Source: Leptodontidium sp. MPI-SDFR-AT-0119
Lineage: Eukaryota; Ascomycota; Leotiomycetes; Helotiales; Leptodontidiaceae
NCBI GenBank assembly: GCA_020726505.1
Contig: JAHLEZ010000013.1
Coordinates: 806,001-870,000 of the forward strand
Reading direction: 5' to 3'
DNA length: 64,000 nucleotides
The notes below the pieces were generated by a model. The model was not told the DNA's origin. It did no database searches and worked only from the letters and a program-made list of their open reading frames with translations. Position 1 is the stretch's first letter. The number at the start of each line of letters is the position of its first letter. The translations under genes and the position numbers were made by a program. Positions 12,164-23,715 of the stretch are shown here, piece by piece.

Positions 12164-13740
12164 TATTTCTGAATACAGGTCAATTAGAGTTACAGGTATT
12201 AAAAGGTGAGTGCGTACCAGATTTTTTGAGAGTTGAAGTCGATAGCTTGCGCGAGGACAGTGTGGGAAGAGTTGAAGGCGCAACTGCGTTGTAGCACACA
12301 AATGAAGATGATCCCGGTCTATTCGGGTCGGTTGTTATCGACTGAACAAGTTTCTGAAGTTGTTAGATTATTTCCTCGGACGTTGTGGGAAATTTATGAG
12401 GCTGGCTGTAGGTCGCGAGGCGCTAGCAACCGCTTAGTACCCCGGCACGTCAACAACATATCGTGACCTTCACAGCTCCTCAGGCAGAAAGCATTCACTT
12501 GCTGCGCTGGTGCTAGCGCAAGGCAGCAAACAAAATTTGCAGAAGCCAGAAACTGCATGTGTCTCTTCAGATTTGGGTATGTGGAATAGGCTTTGCCCCT
12601 CTGCTATTGATCTTGCACTTCATGAAAGAGGCAGGCATTTCCCACCCAGCCGTGCCACTTTCTCAGATTTTTCGGGAGCCTGACAGCAAATGTTGCCCAT
12701 AGTAGGTATCAATTTGGCAGAAATAATTGAGAATGCGCGTTAAAACACTGTAGATGTGAATTGCAGGGTGAATTGGGGTTTGTCGCTGGTGAGCACTGAG
12801 GGTGAATCTGCTACTTGGCCCAGCTCTCAGCAATTTTGGCACGCGCTATTGACCTGCACGCCAAGTTGCACATCGCGTGGACTTTGGTAAAATGCGCTCT
12901 TTGATTGAATAAAACGACTTAAGCACTTCTATTTTTCGCCTTGTATCTCTGCTCGTCTCCTCCTTTGGCGCCTGCCCAAAAGACTTTTTTTTCGCAGTTT
13001 TTAGATTCGCCGACATGATGTTTGTTGATGCCAAGCTTTAAGCGAATTTCCAGTATGCGTGTACCGTGTAGAACTTGGCAGCTCCTTCTGTCTGTCGGGC
13101 CGTAGGCTAATCCTTGCTGAACTATTCGTCGTGTCTTTTTCTTTAATCCAGGAAACTTCTCGCCTTCCCCGTGCCACGGCTCAACTTCGCCTCCCCTCCA
13201 TTGCCTACCCCCGGGACTAAAAGAAGGCAGAAAAATATTTGCCACATTCTGGTCAGAGACTTTCTCAATTCTGAAGTGCTTAGCAGTCTATAGAACTTAT
13301 ACCTCAGGGATAACATTTTGACGCGGTGTACACCAACATGGAGAATCAAGCGGCGTATCCTAAGGAAAATTTTCCGAACGCTGGAATTTCTTTTGCAGCG
13401 TCGCTCACCGAACAAGCTTATAGACGGGAATAGATATCTTACTCAGCATTACTAAGGGTTTGTCGACCTCGTGGACCTTCTTCTATACAGTGGTTCTAAT
13501 CGTCAAGTTCACAAGTCTCTAAGCCAATTGATAACATGGATAATTTTGTGATGATCTGCCGCGACGCAACTTCTAGGTCTCACTAAAGACAATACAATCG
13601 GCATAGTAGTAAAATATAACATCTGCGTAACCATTTTCTTTCTTTTTCTTATTGAGGAGTCTCCCTGGACTAAGATAAGAGGGTGGTGAATGCCTATGCG
13701 ACTCATTTTCGGTCTCGCTTGACTTTCTGCCTCAGATTAG
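12164..13740. other. Intergenic, no supported gene
   Basis: The first ~70 bases hold the likely 5' UTR intron of protein A. Beyond that there are overlapping short minus-strand ORFs (about 12846-13415) in three frames without motifs. Nothing else seen. Confidence 0.45.
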
Positions 13741-14600
13741 CCGATATTATTTTTTGACGTATATCTAACGAAACAGGTTCCTGAGTTGTTGTCTCCGTCC
13801 CTAATGGCTCGCTGGTTGTGCCGTTTCGGAGTGCCCTATCTTTACAGAACTCGCTACCACCCAACAGTGGCGCATATCGACAGCCTTTGTCTTTATGTGA
13901 CTGGATATGTTGAGTTCTACAGTGTCTACGGACCAGGACAGATTGCCGAAAGGCTAAAAGGGTTCTATTCCCTTTTGCTTTGGAGTTTAAAAGTTTTTTG
14001 AACTTTTTCTTGTGTATCTACCGAAATAAGCCTTTTGGTTGTTGTCTCCGTCTCAAATGGCTCGCTGGTCGTGCCGTTTCGGAGTGCCCTATCTTTACAG
14101 AACTCGCTACCACCCAACAGTGGCGCATATCGACCCTTTGTCTTTATGTGACTGGATATGTTGAGTCCTATAGTGTTTACGAACCAGGACAGATTGCCGC
14201 AAGGCTAAAAGGGTCCTATTCCCTTTTGCTCCGGAATTTGAAAGGTTTTTGAACTCTTTTTTGTTTCCAGTCTTGTTTTTTTTGGCCTGAGATTACCCGA
14301 TATTATTTTTTGTCGTATATCTACCGAAATAAGTCTTTTGGTTGTTGTCTCCGTCCCTAATGGCGCGCTGGTCGTGCCATTTCGGAGTGCACTATCCTTT
14401 CTTAGAACCAGATCCTTTCCAACATGGTCGTGCAGTGATCCTGGGTTGCTGCGAGGCTGGATTGTTGAGTCCTATTGTGTTCACGAACCAGGACAGATCG
14501 CCGTAAGGCTAAAAGGGTCCTATTCCCTTTTGCTCCGGAGTTGGAGGATTTGGTTTTTGACCTTTTTTTTATTTATTTCCAGTTTTGTTTTTCTTTATCT
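13741..14600. repeat. Three-copy direct repeat, ~250-300 bp unit
   Basis: A unit containing GTTGTTGTCTCCGTC begins at about 13786, 14038 and 14341 (spacings 252 and 303). Copies 1 and 2 are nearly identical for over 200 bases; copy 3 shares both ends but has a different middle near 14395-14460. A leader with CCGATATTATTTTTTG and TATATCTA is present before copies 1 and 3, with a shortened version before copy 2. Each unit contains a hairpin with GCTAAAAGGG and CCCTTTTGCT arms. No terminal inverted repeats, transposase or tRNA-like boxes seen. Reading frames across copies are partly open but not consistent. Confidence 0.8.
13953..13979. repeat. Hairpin in repeat copy 1
   Basis: Near-perfect inverted repeat of about 10 bases around a 7-base loop, conserved in copies 2 (14204-14230) and 3 (14508-14534), with the stem kept and only the loop differing. 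Confidence 0.6.
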
Positions 14601-15073
14601 GTGATGTTCTTCTCTCTTAATCTCTAGAAAAGAATTCTCCCCTTATTTTGAAACTAGTGTTTGAATCGGGGATGCGGAAATCTTGTCACTGGTGTGGTAG
14701 TACTCGCCTTTAACTGAAGGAATGTGTCGGGGAGGTTTTAAATTCAAGAGATACCCAGGTACTGGTGGCATGGGGCATGAGGCTTAGAAACCGTGGAAGA
14801 AAGTCAATCGTTAATTAGAATTGCTTTGGCTAGGGCAGTTGTACTGATATTCTCAAGATCTCTGGGAGTTATATCGATATTCAACCTCGGGATATTCCCT
14901 CCATATCTGCCCACGAAGACATCAGCCCAGCATAGATCAGCAGTCAGGTAAGACGCCCATTCCTGGTGTTACGAACGCCGCAGATAAAGGAGACCGTAGA
15001 ACACGAACAAGAGTTCGAGGCGATGGCGCCTGAGACCCCTTCCCTTGACTAAAGTCCGAATCATGACCCCGCG
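14601..15073. other. Intergenic, 3' of Zn2Cys6 gene
   Basis: No ORF or repeat of note; presumed downstream flank of the minus-strand transcription factor. Confidence 0.45.
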
Positions 15074-17186
15074 CTACCAACCGCATAAGTAAACTCCTAG
15101 TTCACAAATTAGCACTGATTCATTTCCAAGTATCGAAATTTGGGGGACGTTTTGGGATTCTGACCCTAAGTATCTCCAGTGGAAAAGAGGGGGAATGCTG
15201 ACCTGAGCTTCCAATATCCGCAGATACTCCGCGGCGCTTCTCCATCGGACCCCAAGTCTTCTCATCGTATTCCGCAGAGAATCCAAAGCGTTTTGACATG
15301 TCTCATCGCCGCTCTCTCTAACCATCCACGCATAGTTTGATGCAGCTGAGTACAGTGCATCCATGATGATTGGGCTGACTCTGTCGAGGTCCAGCGGTTG
15401 AGGCGTGACATCTGCAATATGACCGGCGAATTCCTTGATGCTAGCTGATACGCTGCGAAGGCCTTCGATAGCTTGTGTTTGCATTTCCGAAGCTGCTTGC
15501 GTGGAAGGAGGGGCGCAGTTACGGGTCGACGGGCAGGAGTAGCGCTTGCAGAGCATGCAGAGGGTACTGTACGCGACGGCGAGAGGGGAAGCGAGGCCGA
15601 GGGGATCGTTGGTGGATTCTTCGGTGAGCTTGAGGATCAGATTCGAGATTTCGGAGTAGAGCTGTGTGGCAGCCATGAATTGATCCTTCTCGTCCGGTAA
15701 TTTCTTGCCGTGGTGGTGGCTGATGACTGCTCCCATTGTACTGTAGGCTTGGCAGAGGCGTGGGAATGGATCAACCGCTACATCGATAGGCATGCCAACT
15801 GTTCGCTGACCAGCGGAGGTGACTTCTCCAGCTTCCTAGACAGATTGTTAGAAAATACATAAAAAGGGAAAAGGGAATTACCCAGGCGTAGTCGTGAACA
15901 GGGAGTACATCTTCTGGGGTAGGCTCTTGCGGATTTGGAATATATCCTTGCGAACCGATGCAAACGATCCTGCGAAATATGAGTAGAAGTCCAAACTCGA
16001 GCCTCGGGGATTCCAGAAGAATATACCTATCAGCCAGAAGTACACCCCACCAAGTTCTTCGTCTCTCCTCTTGTTCAACCCAAGTGCCCTTGATCGCCAG
16101 ATCAGCACAGATTCATAGTTGGGGATGGAATTCTTACTGTGCGACCTAGAATCTCTGCAGCTTCAGAGTTTCCATTGATTCCAAGCATGTTGCCATATCT
16201 CACGCACCATCCGGCAGACATGTAAGCAGCTGGGTAGATAGCTTGGCCATACTCATACCATGTAACCAAGAGACCTGCTTGAAGGACATGTAGAGACGCA
16301 CTTCCCGTAGCCTCCAATAATGCAATAAACCGTTTGGCAGATATGTAGAGTGGACTTTGGGACGCCTCAATGCCATCTGGGGGGGTAGATGTGATGAGTT
16401 TCATGCAGAGAAATAGCAAAGCAAGATCTGGGCCACCCTCCCACATAGGGTTTACCATATTCCGAGTCATGCGCTTGTGGGAAACGATAGGCATCCATTT
16501 ATGGACTGTTTCGAAATATTTGGTGATGATATCTTGTATTTCAGGTCCATCTCCTAAGAGTTGAAGAACATCCTTGCCGTCATTAGCTTTGATACAACAA
16601 AATGGACAGCGAAGACATACTCCTGGAATTTCGACGAGAGGCTTAGGTACAACAACCCTAGTTTTGTCAGCGAGTATCCTTTTGAATGAGAAAACTACCC
16701 ACCCGCCATATTTGAAAGTATCACTATCTAGGAACGCGATAGCAGGGAATCTGTTTTGTACGCCTTGCCACGAGATATCCTGAGTTGGGTTGTATGCAGG
16801 GATTTGATGACCAATGCTTTCTGCCACAGCCAGGCCACTGGAGGAGGAAGGTGTGTATGATGTAGGTTGGGAATGTCGTCCATGCAAGGTCGCCTCAAGC
16901 TGCATCACCTTCATCTTCAGAGCATTAAAGTCATCGCTGGTTGGCGGGGGAGTGGCATCGCTGTAATCACAGGCCCGGTTCATACGACTAAAAATCAAAT
17001 CAGTACCATAAGATATAACAAAGGACTATTGAAGGACATGACGAACTTGCAGAGCGCGCAAGCTGGCAAAGCTTTATCGCATTTTCGCTTTTGTTTCTTG
17101 CAGGACAAGCATGCTTGGTTTGCGATCTGGATAGCGGGAGCTTCGAAGTGCCCTCCATTGGGAATCTGGTTCTCGTATGAATTCAT
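15074..17186 (-). CDS. Zn2Cys6 fungal transcription factor with MHR domain
   Basis: Nuclear sequence-specific regulator. Five exons: 17186-17047, 16987-16138, 16088-16027, 15969-15882 and 15835-15074, keeping one frame and giving about 633 aa. The binuclear cluster is C26-x2-C29-x6-C36-x6-C43-x2-C46-x6-C53; the first intron falls between the fifth and sixth cysteines, so the cluster is complete only after splicing. A linker is followed by a fungal middle homology region: YISAKRFIALLE, LLVTWYEYGQAIYPAAYMSAGWCVRYGNM, then EQEERRRTWWGV across the exon 2/3 junction, a hallmark of Fungal_trans proteins. The C-terminal end is the least certain part; the ORF may be cut by an unrecognised last intron near 15200. 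It is divergent from the 2EXR gene, sharing a 479-base upstream region with several CGG triplets. Target pathway unknown. Confidence 0.85.
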
Positions 17187-17665
17187 AGTGTACGAAACAA
17201 CTGCAGGGTCCTAACACTAAGGCGGTCGTGAGCGGCCGGGTGGTTGAGGAGAGGATATTGGGAGATGGTGTATTCCTATAGCTTTTCGAGTTAGCTTGCT
17301 CCCAGAAAATAGATAAGACGCTAAATAGACTTGTTCGTAAATATTTAATTCACACACCAATGTCCAGATGCAAGTCGTCCGCTTTCACGGCTCAGATTGG
17401 ACTTGAATTGTCCGGACCTGCTCATGCGGATGCGGCGGCCGCGATACCTGACCTCTGATAGCCAAGACTTGGGCTTAATAATATCACACCTTGAAGTTAT
17501 TACTTTAGCACCAGATCCCCCCATGTGCTGTTATCAATGGCCAATTAAGCGAAAATCCTCCTCGACCTAGGTGCATCTAGCAGCGCGGCTGCTCCCAAGC
17601 GCGCTTCAAGAAAACATCAACCGCAAACAATCATTTATCCTTCGTACCTGCGCATCTGCAAAACG
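17187..17665. promoter_or_regulatory. Shared divergent upstream region (TF / 2EXR gene)
   Basis: Only 479 bases separate the two start codons. Around 17411-17443 are TCCGGA and a run of CGG triplets (CGGATGCGGCGGCCGCG), the half-site type bound by Zn2Cys6 proteins. Autoregulation by the adjacent factor is possible but untested. Confidence 0.4.
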
Positions 17666-18727
17666 ATGGCTACGGTCTTCACACAACAGGGCACACCCTC
17701 ACGATTATTTGCCAAATTTCCCGACCTGCCAGCAGAGATACGATGCCTTATATGGGCCAAAGCTTCACCGAGTCGTCCGCGAGTAATTCAAATCGCATAT
17801 GAAGCCGAAAAGGAAACATGGCGAGCTTGTGTAGACAGCTGCGGAGGTCTTCCTCAGGTCATTCCTGTCTGTCGAGAAGCACGGCAAGAAGCATTGAAGC
17901 CATACGCGAGGTTACTCGAAACGTGGATTGACTTGGAGGAAGACACGATATTCATCAGCGACCCAATGTTCAATTTACGAAAGCCGCGGACCAACTTCAT
18001 GGACTCGGCATACTTGAGCTCTATAAAGAGGATAGCTTTCACGGAGGATGTATATCTCGGGATGAAGCTGTTGTACGATTCTTTTCCCTTGCTTGTTGAT
18101 CCCCAAGCAGCAATCGTCAGGAAGATGGAAGGGCTGTCACATTTCTCACTGGTATTGATGGAAGATGGGGCGGGCTTTGATTCGGATAGCGAAGCGGCGG
18201 AGTTCGAGTACTTCGATGAAGACTCACCCACATCGGGACTGGATCCGGAAGAAGAACATGACCAGGGATCAGACAACGACGAGGAGCAGGACGAACAAGA
18301 AGTCGCTGTTGTAGACCTTGAACATGGACCTACTGAGTCTAGACCACTGCAAGAGGGAGATGACATACCAGACGGAGACAACGAAGATGAAATTGCAGAT
18401 GAAGAGCAGTGGCTAAGCGTGCAAGAGGAGGAAGCAATGGAACGTCTGCGCAAGGGATACTTCAGACATGTGGGTGACATCCATTTCAAGAGCGCCATGC
18501 ACTCCCCTGATTATTGGGACTCCTGGTACTCATATCTGGAGCAAATAAACTCGGATTTCGATGAGCAGCAATCGGAAGACCCAGATTGGACACGCCCCAT
18601 GGTTGCCATTGTAGAAGTCAAGTATGGTCTCCACTTCATCGGACAGACTCCTGCCATTGATTGGAGGATCGCGCCGTCGCCAGGTCATGATCATCCCTCC
18701 GAAGATTCTTCTGATGACAGCGCTTGA
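17666..18727 (+). CDS. 2EXR-domain protein
   Basis: Single-exon 353-aa protein. The N-terminal 100 residues match the fungal 2EXR pattern: LFAKFPDLPAEIRCLIWAKA (about residues 13-32), then RPRVIQI, then a conserved VIPVCREARQEAL segment near 65-77. The middle (about 175-255) is strongly acidic, rich in Asp, Glu and Ser, and probably disordered. A second folded part near 255-335 contains WYSYLEQI and a beta-like VEVKYGLHFIG. 2EXR proteins are an expanded family in Pezizomycotina without a firmly established function. The start has an ACGATGG context and sits just before the domain. It is divergent from the Zn2Cys6 gene. Confidence 0.75.
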   Translation: MATVFTQQGTPSRLFAKFPDLPAEIRCLIWAKASPSRPRVIQIAYEAEKETWRACVDSCGGLPQVIPVCREARQEALKPYARLLETWIDLEEDTIFISDPMFNLRKPRTNFMDSAYLSSIKRIAFTEDVYLGMKLLYDSFPLLVDPQAAIVRKMEGLSHFSLVLMEDGAGFDSDSEAAEFEYFDEDSPTSGLDPEEEHDQGSDNDEEQDEQEVAVVDLEHGPTESRPLQEGDDIPDGDNEDEIADEEQWLSVQEEEAMERLRKGYFRHVGDIHFKSAMHSPDYWDSWYSYLEQINSDFDEQQSEDPDWTRPMVAIVEVKYGLHFIGQTPAIDWRIAPSPGHDHPSEDSSDDSA

Positions 18728-19513
18728 TAGATGCTGTGAAGTGGGCCAAATTGGAGCAATAATATCTGTTCAAATCTTAAAACCTGTAGGGAGTCTGTAG
18801 ATATAGCTAGAGGGCAGAAATGCAGCCCATTGTGACTGACAGCCCAAGTGGGGTACTTCTACGTTCTGCCTTTGATTTGATGCTGCTCTTTCGCTCACAG
18901 TTGAGAGCCTTCAACCGCAATTGGCCACGGAGTATGCGCTGCCCTGGTGCTGTACATTGACATTCTGCGTATCCTTATTTTTACTATTGTCCTTGTTCTG
19001 AAGTGATGCCAGGCAGAAGACTCATGGACAATCCTCTTAACTGTTTACTTTGCCTTGCATTTGTGTGGCTCTCGCACATTCAGAAATCTGCTTCTGACTT
19101 CCTACTTGAAGAAGAGCAGAGGCCCCCGAGGCCCCCGAGGAATCTCAAGGGTCTTCTCACCACTGTTATTTGCAAAGATTTAGTCACAAATCACAAATGA
19201 AGTCAGAATCTAAAGCAGTATATTGTACAGTATATCCATTCCAGTGTAGTCCCTCATAGTAACGTTACATGTCAAACATGCTCCAATTTGATGAAGCAAT
19301 TTCCAAATAGTTTCCCACATTCACCACCATTCCAGCTTCCTAAACTTGTACAGCTTCTTCGCACTTTCATTTCCACGCCTCCGTAAACTGACAACCCTGC
19401 TCGGCACTTATCGTCTGGCCCTCTTTGGAGCGTGCATGGTAATTCCAAGCGCGTTCTTGTGCAGGGTAGGACGATGGGGGTTTGGCATGTTACTTTCGAC
19501 GTTGACGCAGAAG
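18728..19513. other. Intergenic, no supported gene
   Basis: Short ORFs only. A small direct duplication of AGGCCCCCG occurs near 19121-19139. Otherwise nothing seen; the right edge is the 3' flank of protein C. Confidence 0.45.
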
Positions 19514-20170
19514 TCAAGATTCCAGCTGGGGCCCGAGTTGAAGTCGCCGTTGTTGGAAGTGGGTTAGAAGGTCGTGGGATAGGTCGTTGGATTGGCTGTT
19601 GGATTGCTCGTGGGATTGCTCGTGGGATGATTGTTCGTTGGACTGGTCGTTGAATTGGTCTTGGGATTGGTCTTGTCTGAATGTCTGTCAGCTCCCAAGT
19701 TCTGCCATGTTGTTAAAGCATCTCACATTTCTCGCTCTGTTTGCAGGACTTGCTGCCTGTCTAGCAAGTCTGCGCTCCCTCATGACTTGAATATCTCTAC
19801 TGATGCTGGAACTTTCTGTCTCTGCGAAGACCGAAGCTGCTCTCTCAGATTCCTCCAAGGCATTTGTCACCCTTTCCAAACGCTTCTCCATGTACCTCTT
19901 GTCTGCAGTGTGCTGCTCTTCAGCTGCCTTCTTCATTGCCTCCTCAATCAGGTGAACTCCAGTCAGGAGGTCTGTGCCGTCTTGGTCCCGACCCCAAAGA
20001 ACGCATTTATCCTTTCGAGCGTTGTAAGAGCTCACTCTCTTCTCAATCTCGTGGGAGTGCAGTCGAGCAATTATGTCGCTCTTGGTTCCACTCGATGACA
20101 GGCCGTAATTCATACTGGCATCAACGAGCCTGCTCTTGGCCCATTCTGTAGAATTTGGAATGGGCATCAT
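19514..20170 (-). CDS. Small protein C: PxPxxTxWA motif, SAP-like, Q/N-rich tail
   Basis: No recognised full-length family. Start at 20170 (a second ATG follows at 20167), just after a probable 5' UTR intron ending TTTCAG. The N-terminus has P-I-P-N-S-T-E-W-A, then a SAP-like pattern with MNYGL, SSGTKSDIIARL (about residues 22-40). A charged helical, coiled-coil-like region follows (residues 75-140). The plain frame stops at 19688. However, a possible 42-base intron (19726-19685, donor GTGAGA, acceptor GACAG) would join it in frame to a tail of 56 residues. That tail is built of four-residue repeats ending in Gln-Ser (xxQS) and closes at 19514. The intron is short for the organism, so the tail is tentative; without it the protein ends at 19688. 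Confidence 0.5.
19565..19680. repeat. Short imperfect tandem repeat (12-base period)
   Basis: About nine degenerate units of the TCGTGGGATTGC / TCGTTGGATTGG type. The 12-base period corresponds on the minus strand to the four-residue repeat in the proposed tail of protein C. Confidence 0.6.
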
Positions 20171-22588
20171 CTCGACTGTGTCTGAAATCAGCAATGTCCT
20201 CCAGAGCAATTGGCTGAGGAAATTCCTACTTGTGGTATCTCAGCCGTCAAAGCAATTTGTTTTTGTCTCGAGCAAAATTTGTGCGTTCGAATATTGAGTT
20301 GGAGGAGAGGAACTCGCTTTGTGGGCAAGCAGTCGGCGAGGAGGCAGAACAAGCAGGAGTAGGGCGGTGAAAAGTGGGCCAAAGTAAACATCAAGTTAAG
20401 GCCAGCTGCCAAATCGCCAAATCCCTCGATTGCCATTGGCCAGTGCTTTTTATGCCTCTTAGCTTGAACACTCAATTGAATGTTTGAAGCCGAAGGGGTT
20501 GCCATTTGGTTTTGTAGGACTTCGCTCTTGTTCACGGTCAATCAGAATATGCTTTCATGGGAAGCTACGGCTCCGCCACCAGAAAATTTCTGCACTATCC
20601 GGAAACAAGGCTTCATCCCAAGCCAGATTACCCAGGTTCATCTCAATATCTGCGGCTGTCAATGACAGAGAAGCCAAAGCATGGGAGGGGGTCGGCCAGA
20701 GAGAAAAGGAGAACCAAGAACCAAACCCTAAACCTGTCTACTTTCGCAAACACCGCAATTTATAACACGGAACGCTTTATGCAATGCTACATGGCGTAGA
20801 AGCTCAGTAGGACATGTTTCAAGATCTGGATCGATCCAAAGAATCCTTCCCAATCCAACCCCTGTTGTCTTGCAGTTCATAGTACTGTAATGCCGTTCTC
20901 GATCCTTGACTTGCCAATCTGAGTCCAGCCGTGGGCAATGGTTGCAAGAAAAGAAAGCTTCACATCCGTACATCAAAGGTTGCAAATTGCCTGTACTATT
21001 TTGGCTGCGATTGGGTTAATTGGAAACTTTGAATTTGTTGCCTTCTGCTGCATATCACTTGTAATATCCTCTCTGGCATGTCAGCGCAGATTCTCGCACC
21101 ACTGCTTTTTGCTAGTCTATGCTATTCTCTTAACTTTTTGTTTGGATGCTACCTCTACCACAGGTTACTTCCTGGTCTCATACAAGTTTGCAGATCCACA
21201 GTACGCATAACTGCCATCTAATTCCGTGCTATCAGGTTGCTCAGATCATTCATTCTACTCTTGTTACTACTATCCATTTATCTAGGATCCTACTAGACTC
21301 TCTCCTATTTCTCATTTTGTTCAATGTCAACACAAGGGAATGAGATGTTCTCTTTTTTCTCAATTTGTACAAGATCAAAGTGCTGAATTAGCACATCCAA
21401 TTGTTTGACTACGATTATAGGAGGCCCCAGTACCGCTTTAGTTAATTCCAAGCCCTGAATCAACCTACCTGAGAAGGTGACGGACAGCTTTATCCCAAGT
21501 ATAATATCTCGGAACCCAGATCAATGTCTTGCAGATATATACATCATCAAGTGTTCGTGAGACATTATATCTCCAAGATCAATAACAGGTCGATTGAAGA
21601 TTATTCCATAATGTTGCCTGGTGTTGCCATAAGTGCTGAAATAAGTATATTAACTGCGAGATCATCTTGGTTGGGTCTTGACCTCCGCAGCTTCTGTGTC
21701 TTTTGTTATTGACCCTTTAAGCGAATGTCGAAGATCTTTAAGGAGGTTAGAAACACTGATGATTTTATGCCGAGAGAAATTAGGTACGACTGAACGAGGT
21801 CTAACTCCCTGCGGGGCTGCGAGACCCACTTATTTCCCTCCACCACCAGAAAATGCTATGGGAGACCTCTATTCTTGGCGGTACGTGACTAGAACGTGAT
21901 TAAGAACAGAACTTACCAAACTCGAGCCTTTTGCTACTTTTTTCTACGTCGCTTGGTTTTAGTTGTTTTTCTGCTTGCCTTTTCGCGCCAACCGACGCAA
22001 AGTTGAGCCGTGCCGTAGAGAGGGCAAGTTGTCAAGAGAACAAACCAGAATATATGTCGTCGAAAATCGCTTAAGGCTTGGCACCAAAACAAAACAACAT
22101 GTCCCCGAACCAAAAAACAGCGAAAAGTATATTATGCGCCGCCCCCGCAAGCCTTTTTAGGCCGAGGTATGTCAATATAATTATAAATTGTGTAAAAACT
22201 GGCTTCTGGATTGAATATTGGAGCGGTGAAGAGATCTATTCCACTTCGAACTTGTTTTTAGCACGAGCAACGCGGGTCACGTTACGTCCGCAATCATCTT
22301 TGTCGCACTGCTGGAGCAACCCTCTGATGCTCGCCTTCGTGAAAGCCGACAAAAAAGTCGACTTCAAAAGAGCGTCAATTTTCTGCAGCCTACGGCTCTA
22401 CACTCCTCTTTAAACTCGAATTTCAATTCCGGACGAAGGAACTCGGATCGCGTCCAATTGTCGTCCTAACAACACCACTTCGAAACAGCGCGCTCCGCAA
22501 CCGCGAAAATCAGACTCTTCGATCTCAGGTAAGTACACAAGAATCTCTACTTTACGATTCTGCCCAACTTACCGAAACACAGGCAGAC
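20171..22588. other. Intergenic, likely 5' leaders of proteins C and B
   Basis: Contains the putative 5' UTR introns of C (ending near 20184) and B (22529-22582, GTAAGT to CACAG). The central part is AT-rich with only short ORFs and no motifs. No RNA gene recognised. Confidence 0.45.
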
Positions 22589-23130
22589 ATGCTAAAACTC
22601 TTCCTCCCCGACGTCGGTCCCATGCCAACAGCCACAGACTGGGCGAGCAAGACCGACGAAGAACTCGCTCAGGCTGTAACAGCCCTCGGCCACGAACCTG
22701 GAGAAAACATCGTCACAAACATCCGCAAGCTCGTCAGATTGGAGCGACAGGAACTCTTCACCTGGATGAGCCAAGTTGCCGCGAACCATGGACGTAATCA
22801 CAGCGATATTGCTTTGCTAATGCCGGTCATCATGAGGAGAGTCAAGATGGGTACGGAGCAGATTGAGATGGTGCGCAAGAGATGGGTTGATGAGAAGATG
22901 AGGGAGATGGGGGAGTCTCGGGCTGTTGGTATTCAGATGCTTGAGTGGGCTGAGGCTACTCTTCGCGCTGCGCTGGGTGACCCTGCTACTGCTGCTACTG
23001 CTGCAGCTACTATTGAATCCGCCGAGCGTGAGATAGAGGTAAGTATAACTGATCCTTGTCTGGAATGAAAAGAAATTGGATTCACTTTGCTAACGTTTGT
23101 TTGCAGATGTCTGATCATGAATCGATATGA
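22589..23130 (+). CDS. Small protein B with N-terminal PxPxxTxWA motif
   Basis: No recognised family. Two exons: 22589-23038 and 23107-23130, giving 157 aa; the second exon supplies only seven residues and the stop. Residues 11-19 are P-M-P-T-A-T-D-W-A, followed by KTDEELAQAVTALG. This lines up with protein A (T-x-[DE]-E-L then A-[IL]-G), and the P-x-P-x2-T-x-W-A core also matches protein C. The rest is predicted helical and charged, with an alanine-rich stretch near residues 125-143. A canonical 5' UTR intron ends six bases before the ATG, as in protein A. This makes a shared exon architecture likely. Function unknown. Confidence 0.6.
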
Positions 23131-23715
23131 GAGTACTACGGACAATGATGGGAAGGATCGCCTCATCAGGACAGGGGCACGACCTTGATTCAAACAAGCA
23201 GTCAGGAGCCAACAGCATTCCCGAGGAATACAGTAGGTGATGGAGACATATGTTCGATACAGAGAAATTGTTTTGACTCATGAAGATGGAAGAAGAGTGG
23301 CAAGTTTACAAAATGAGGTGCGAGCAAGCTTGGTGGTCGATCTGTACTCTCAAGACATTTCACTTCTGGGCTTACTTTTACTGCGGATGTGACCTGACTG
23401 CATGATCTCGAACAAATGATGTTTGGCCTCTTGACAGGATATGTTGATTGTTCGGACGGAGTGGCCACAACTGCAAGCAGTCGAAGACATTTACAAATGG
23501 AGGACTAGCAGACCCACAGCTCGAGTCTTCTTTCCACAAAAGCTAAATGTTTAGGCTCTCCTTAAGACGGAGGCAAAATCAATCTCTGAAGTCTCGAAGT
23601 TTCTCGCCACCCAAATCCCTGAAATTGTGGGACAATCAGCAATTTTATTTCACTCTAGAGGTTAAATCATATGCCATTCATCGACATTGTTCTTTGCTTT
23701 CAGCCGAGTGGTTAC
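23131..23715. other. Intergenic between B and GH31 (convergent 3' flanks)
   Basis: Nothing supported; presumed 3' UTRs of two convergent genes. Confidence 0.45.

Noticed and set aside
13786..14604. ORFs of 71-90 codons in the triplicated repeat
   Set aside because: Similar peptides arise only because the DNA is repeated; frames differ among copies, so coding is not supported.
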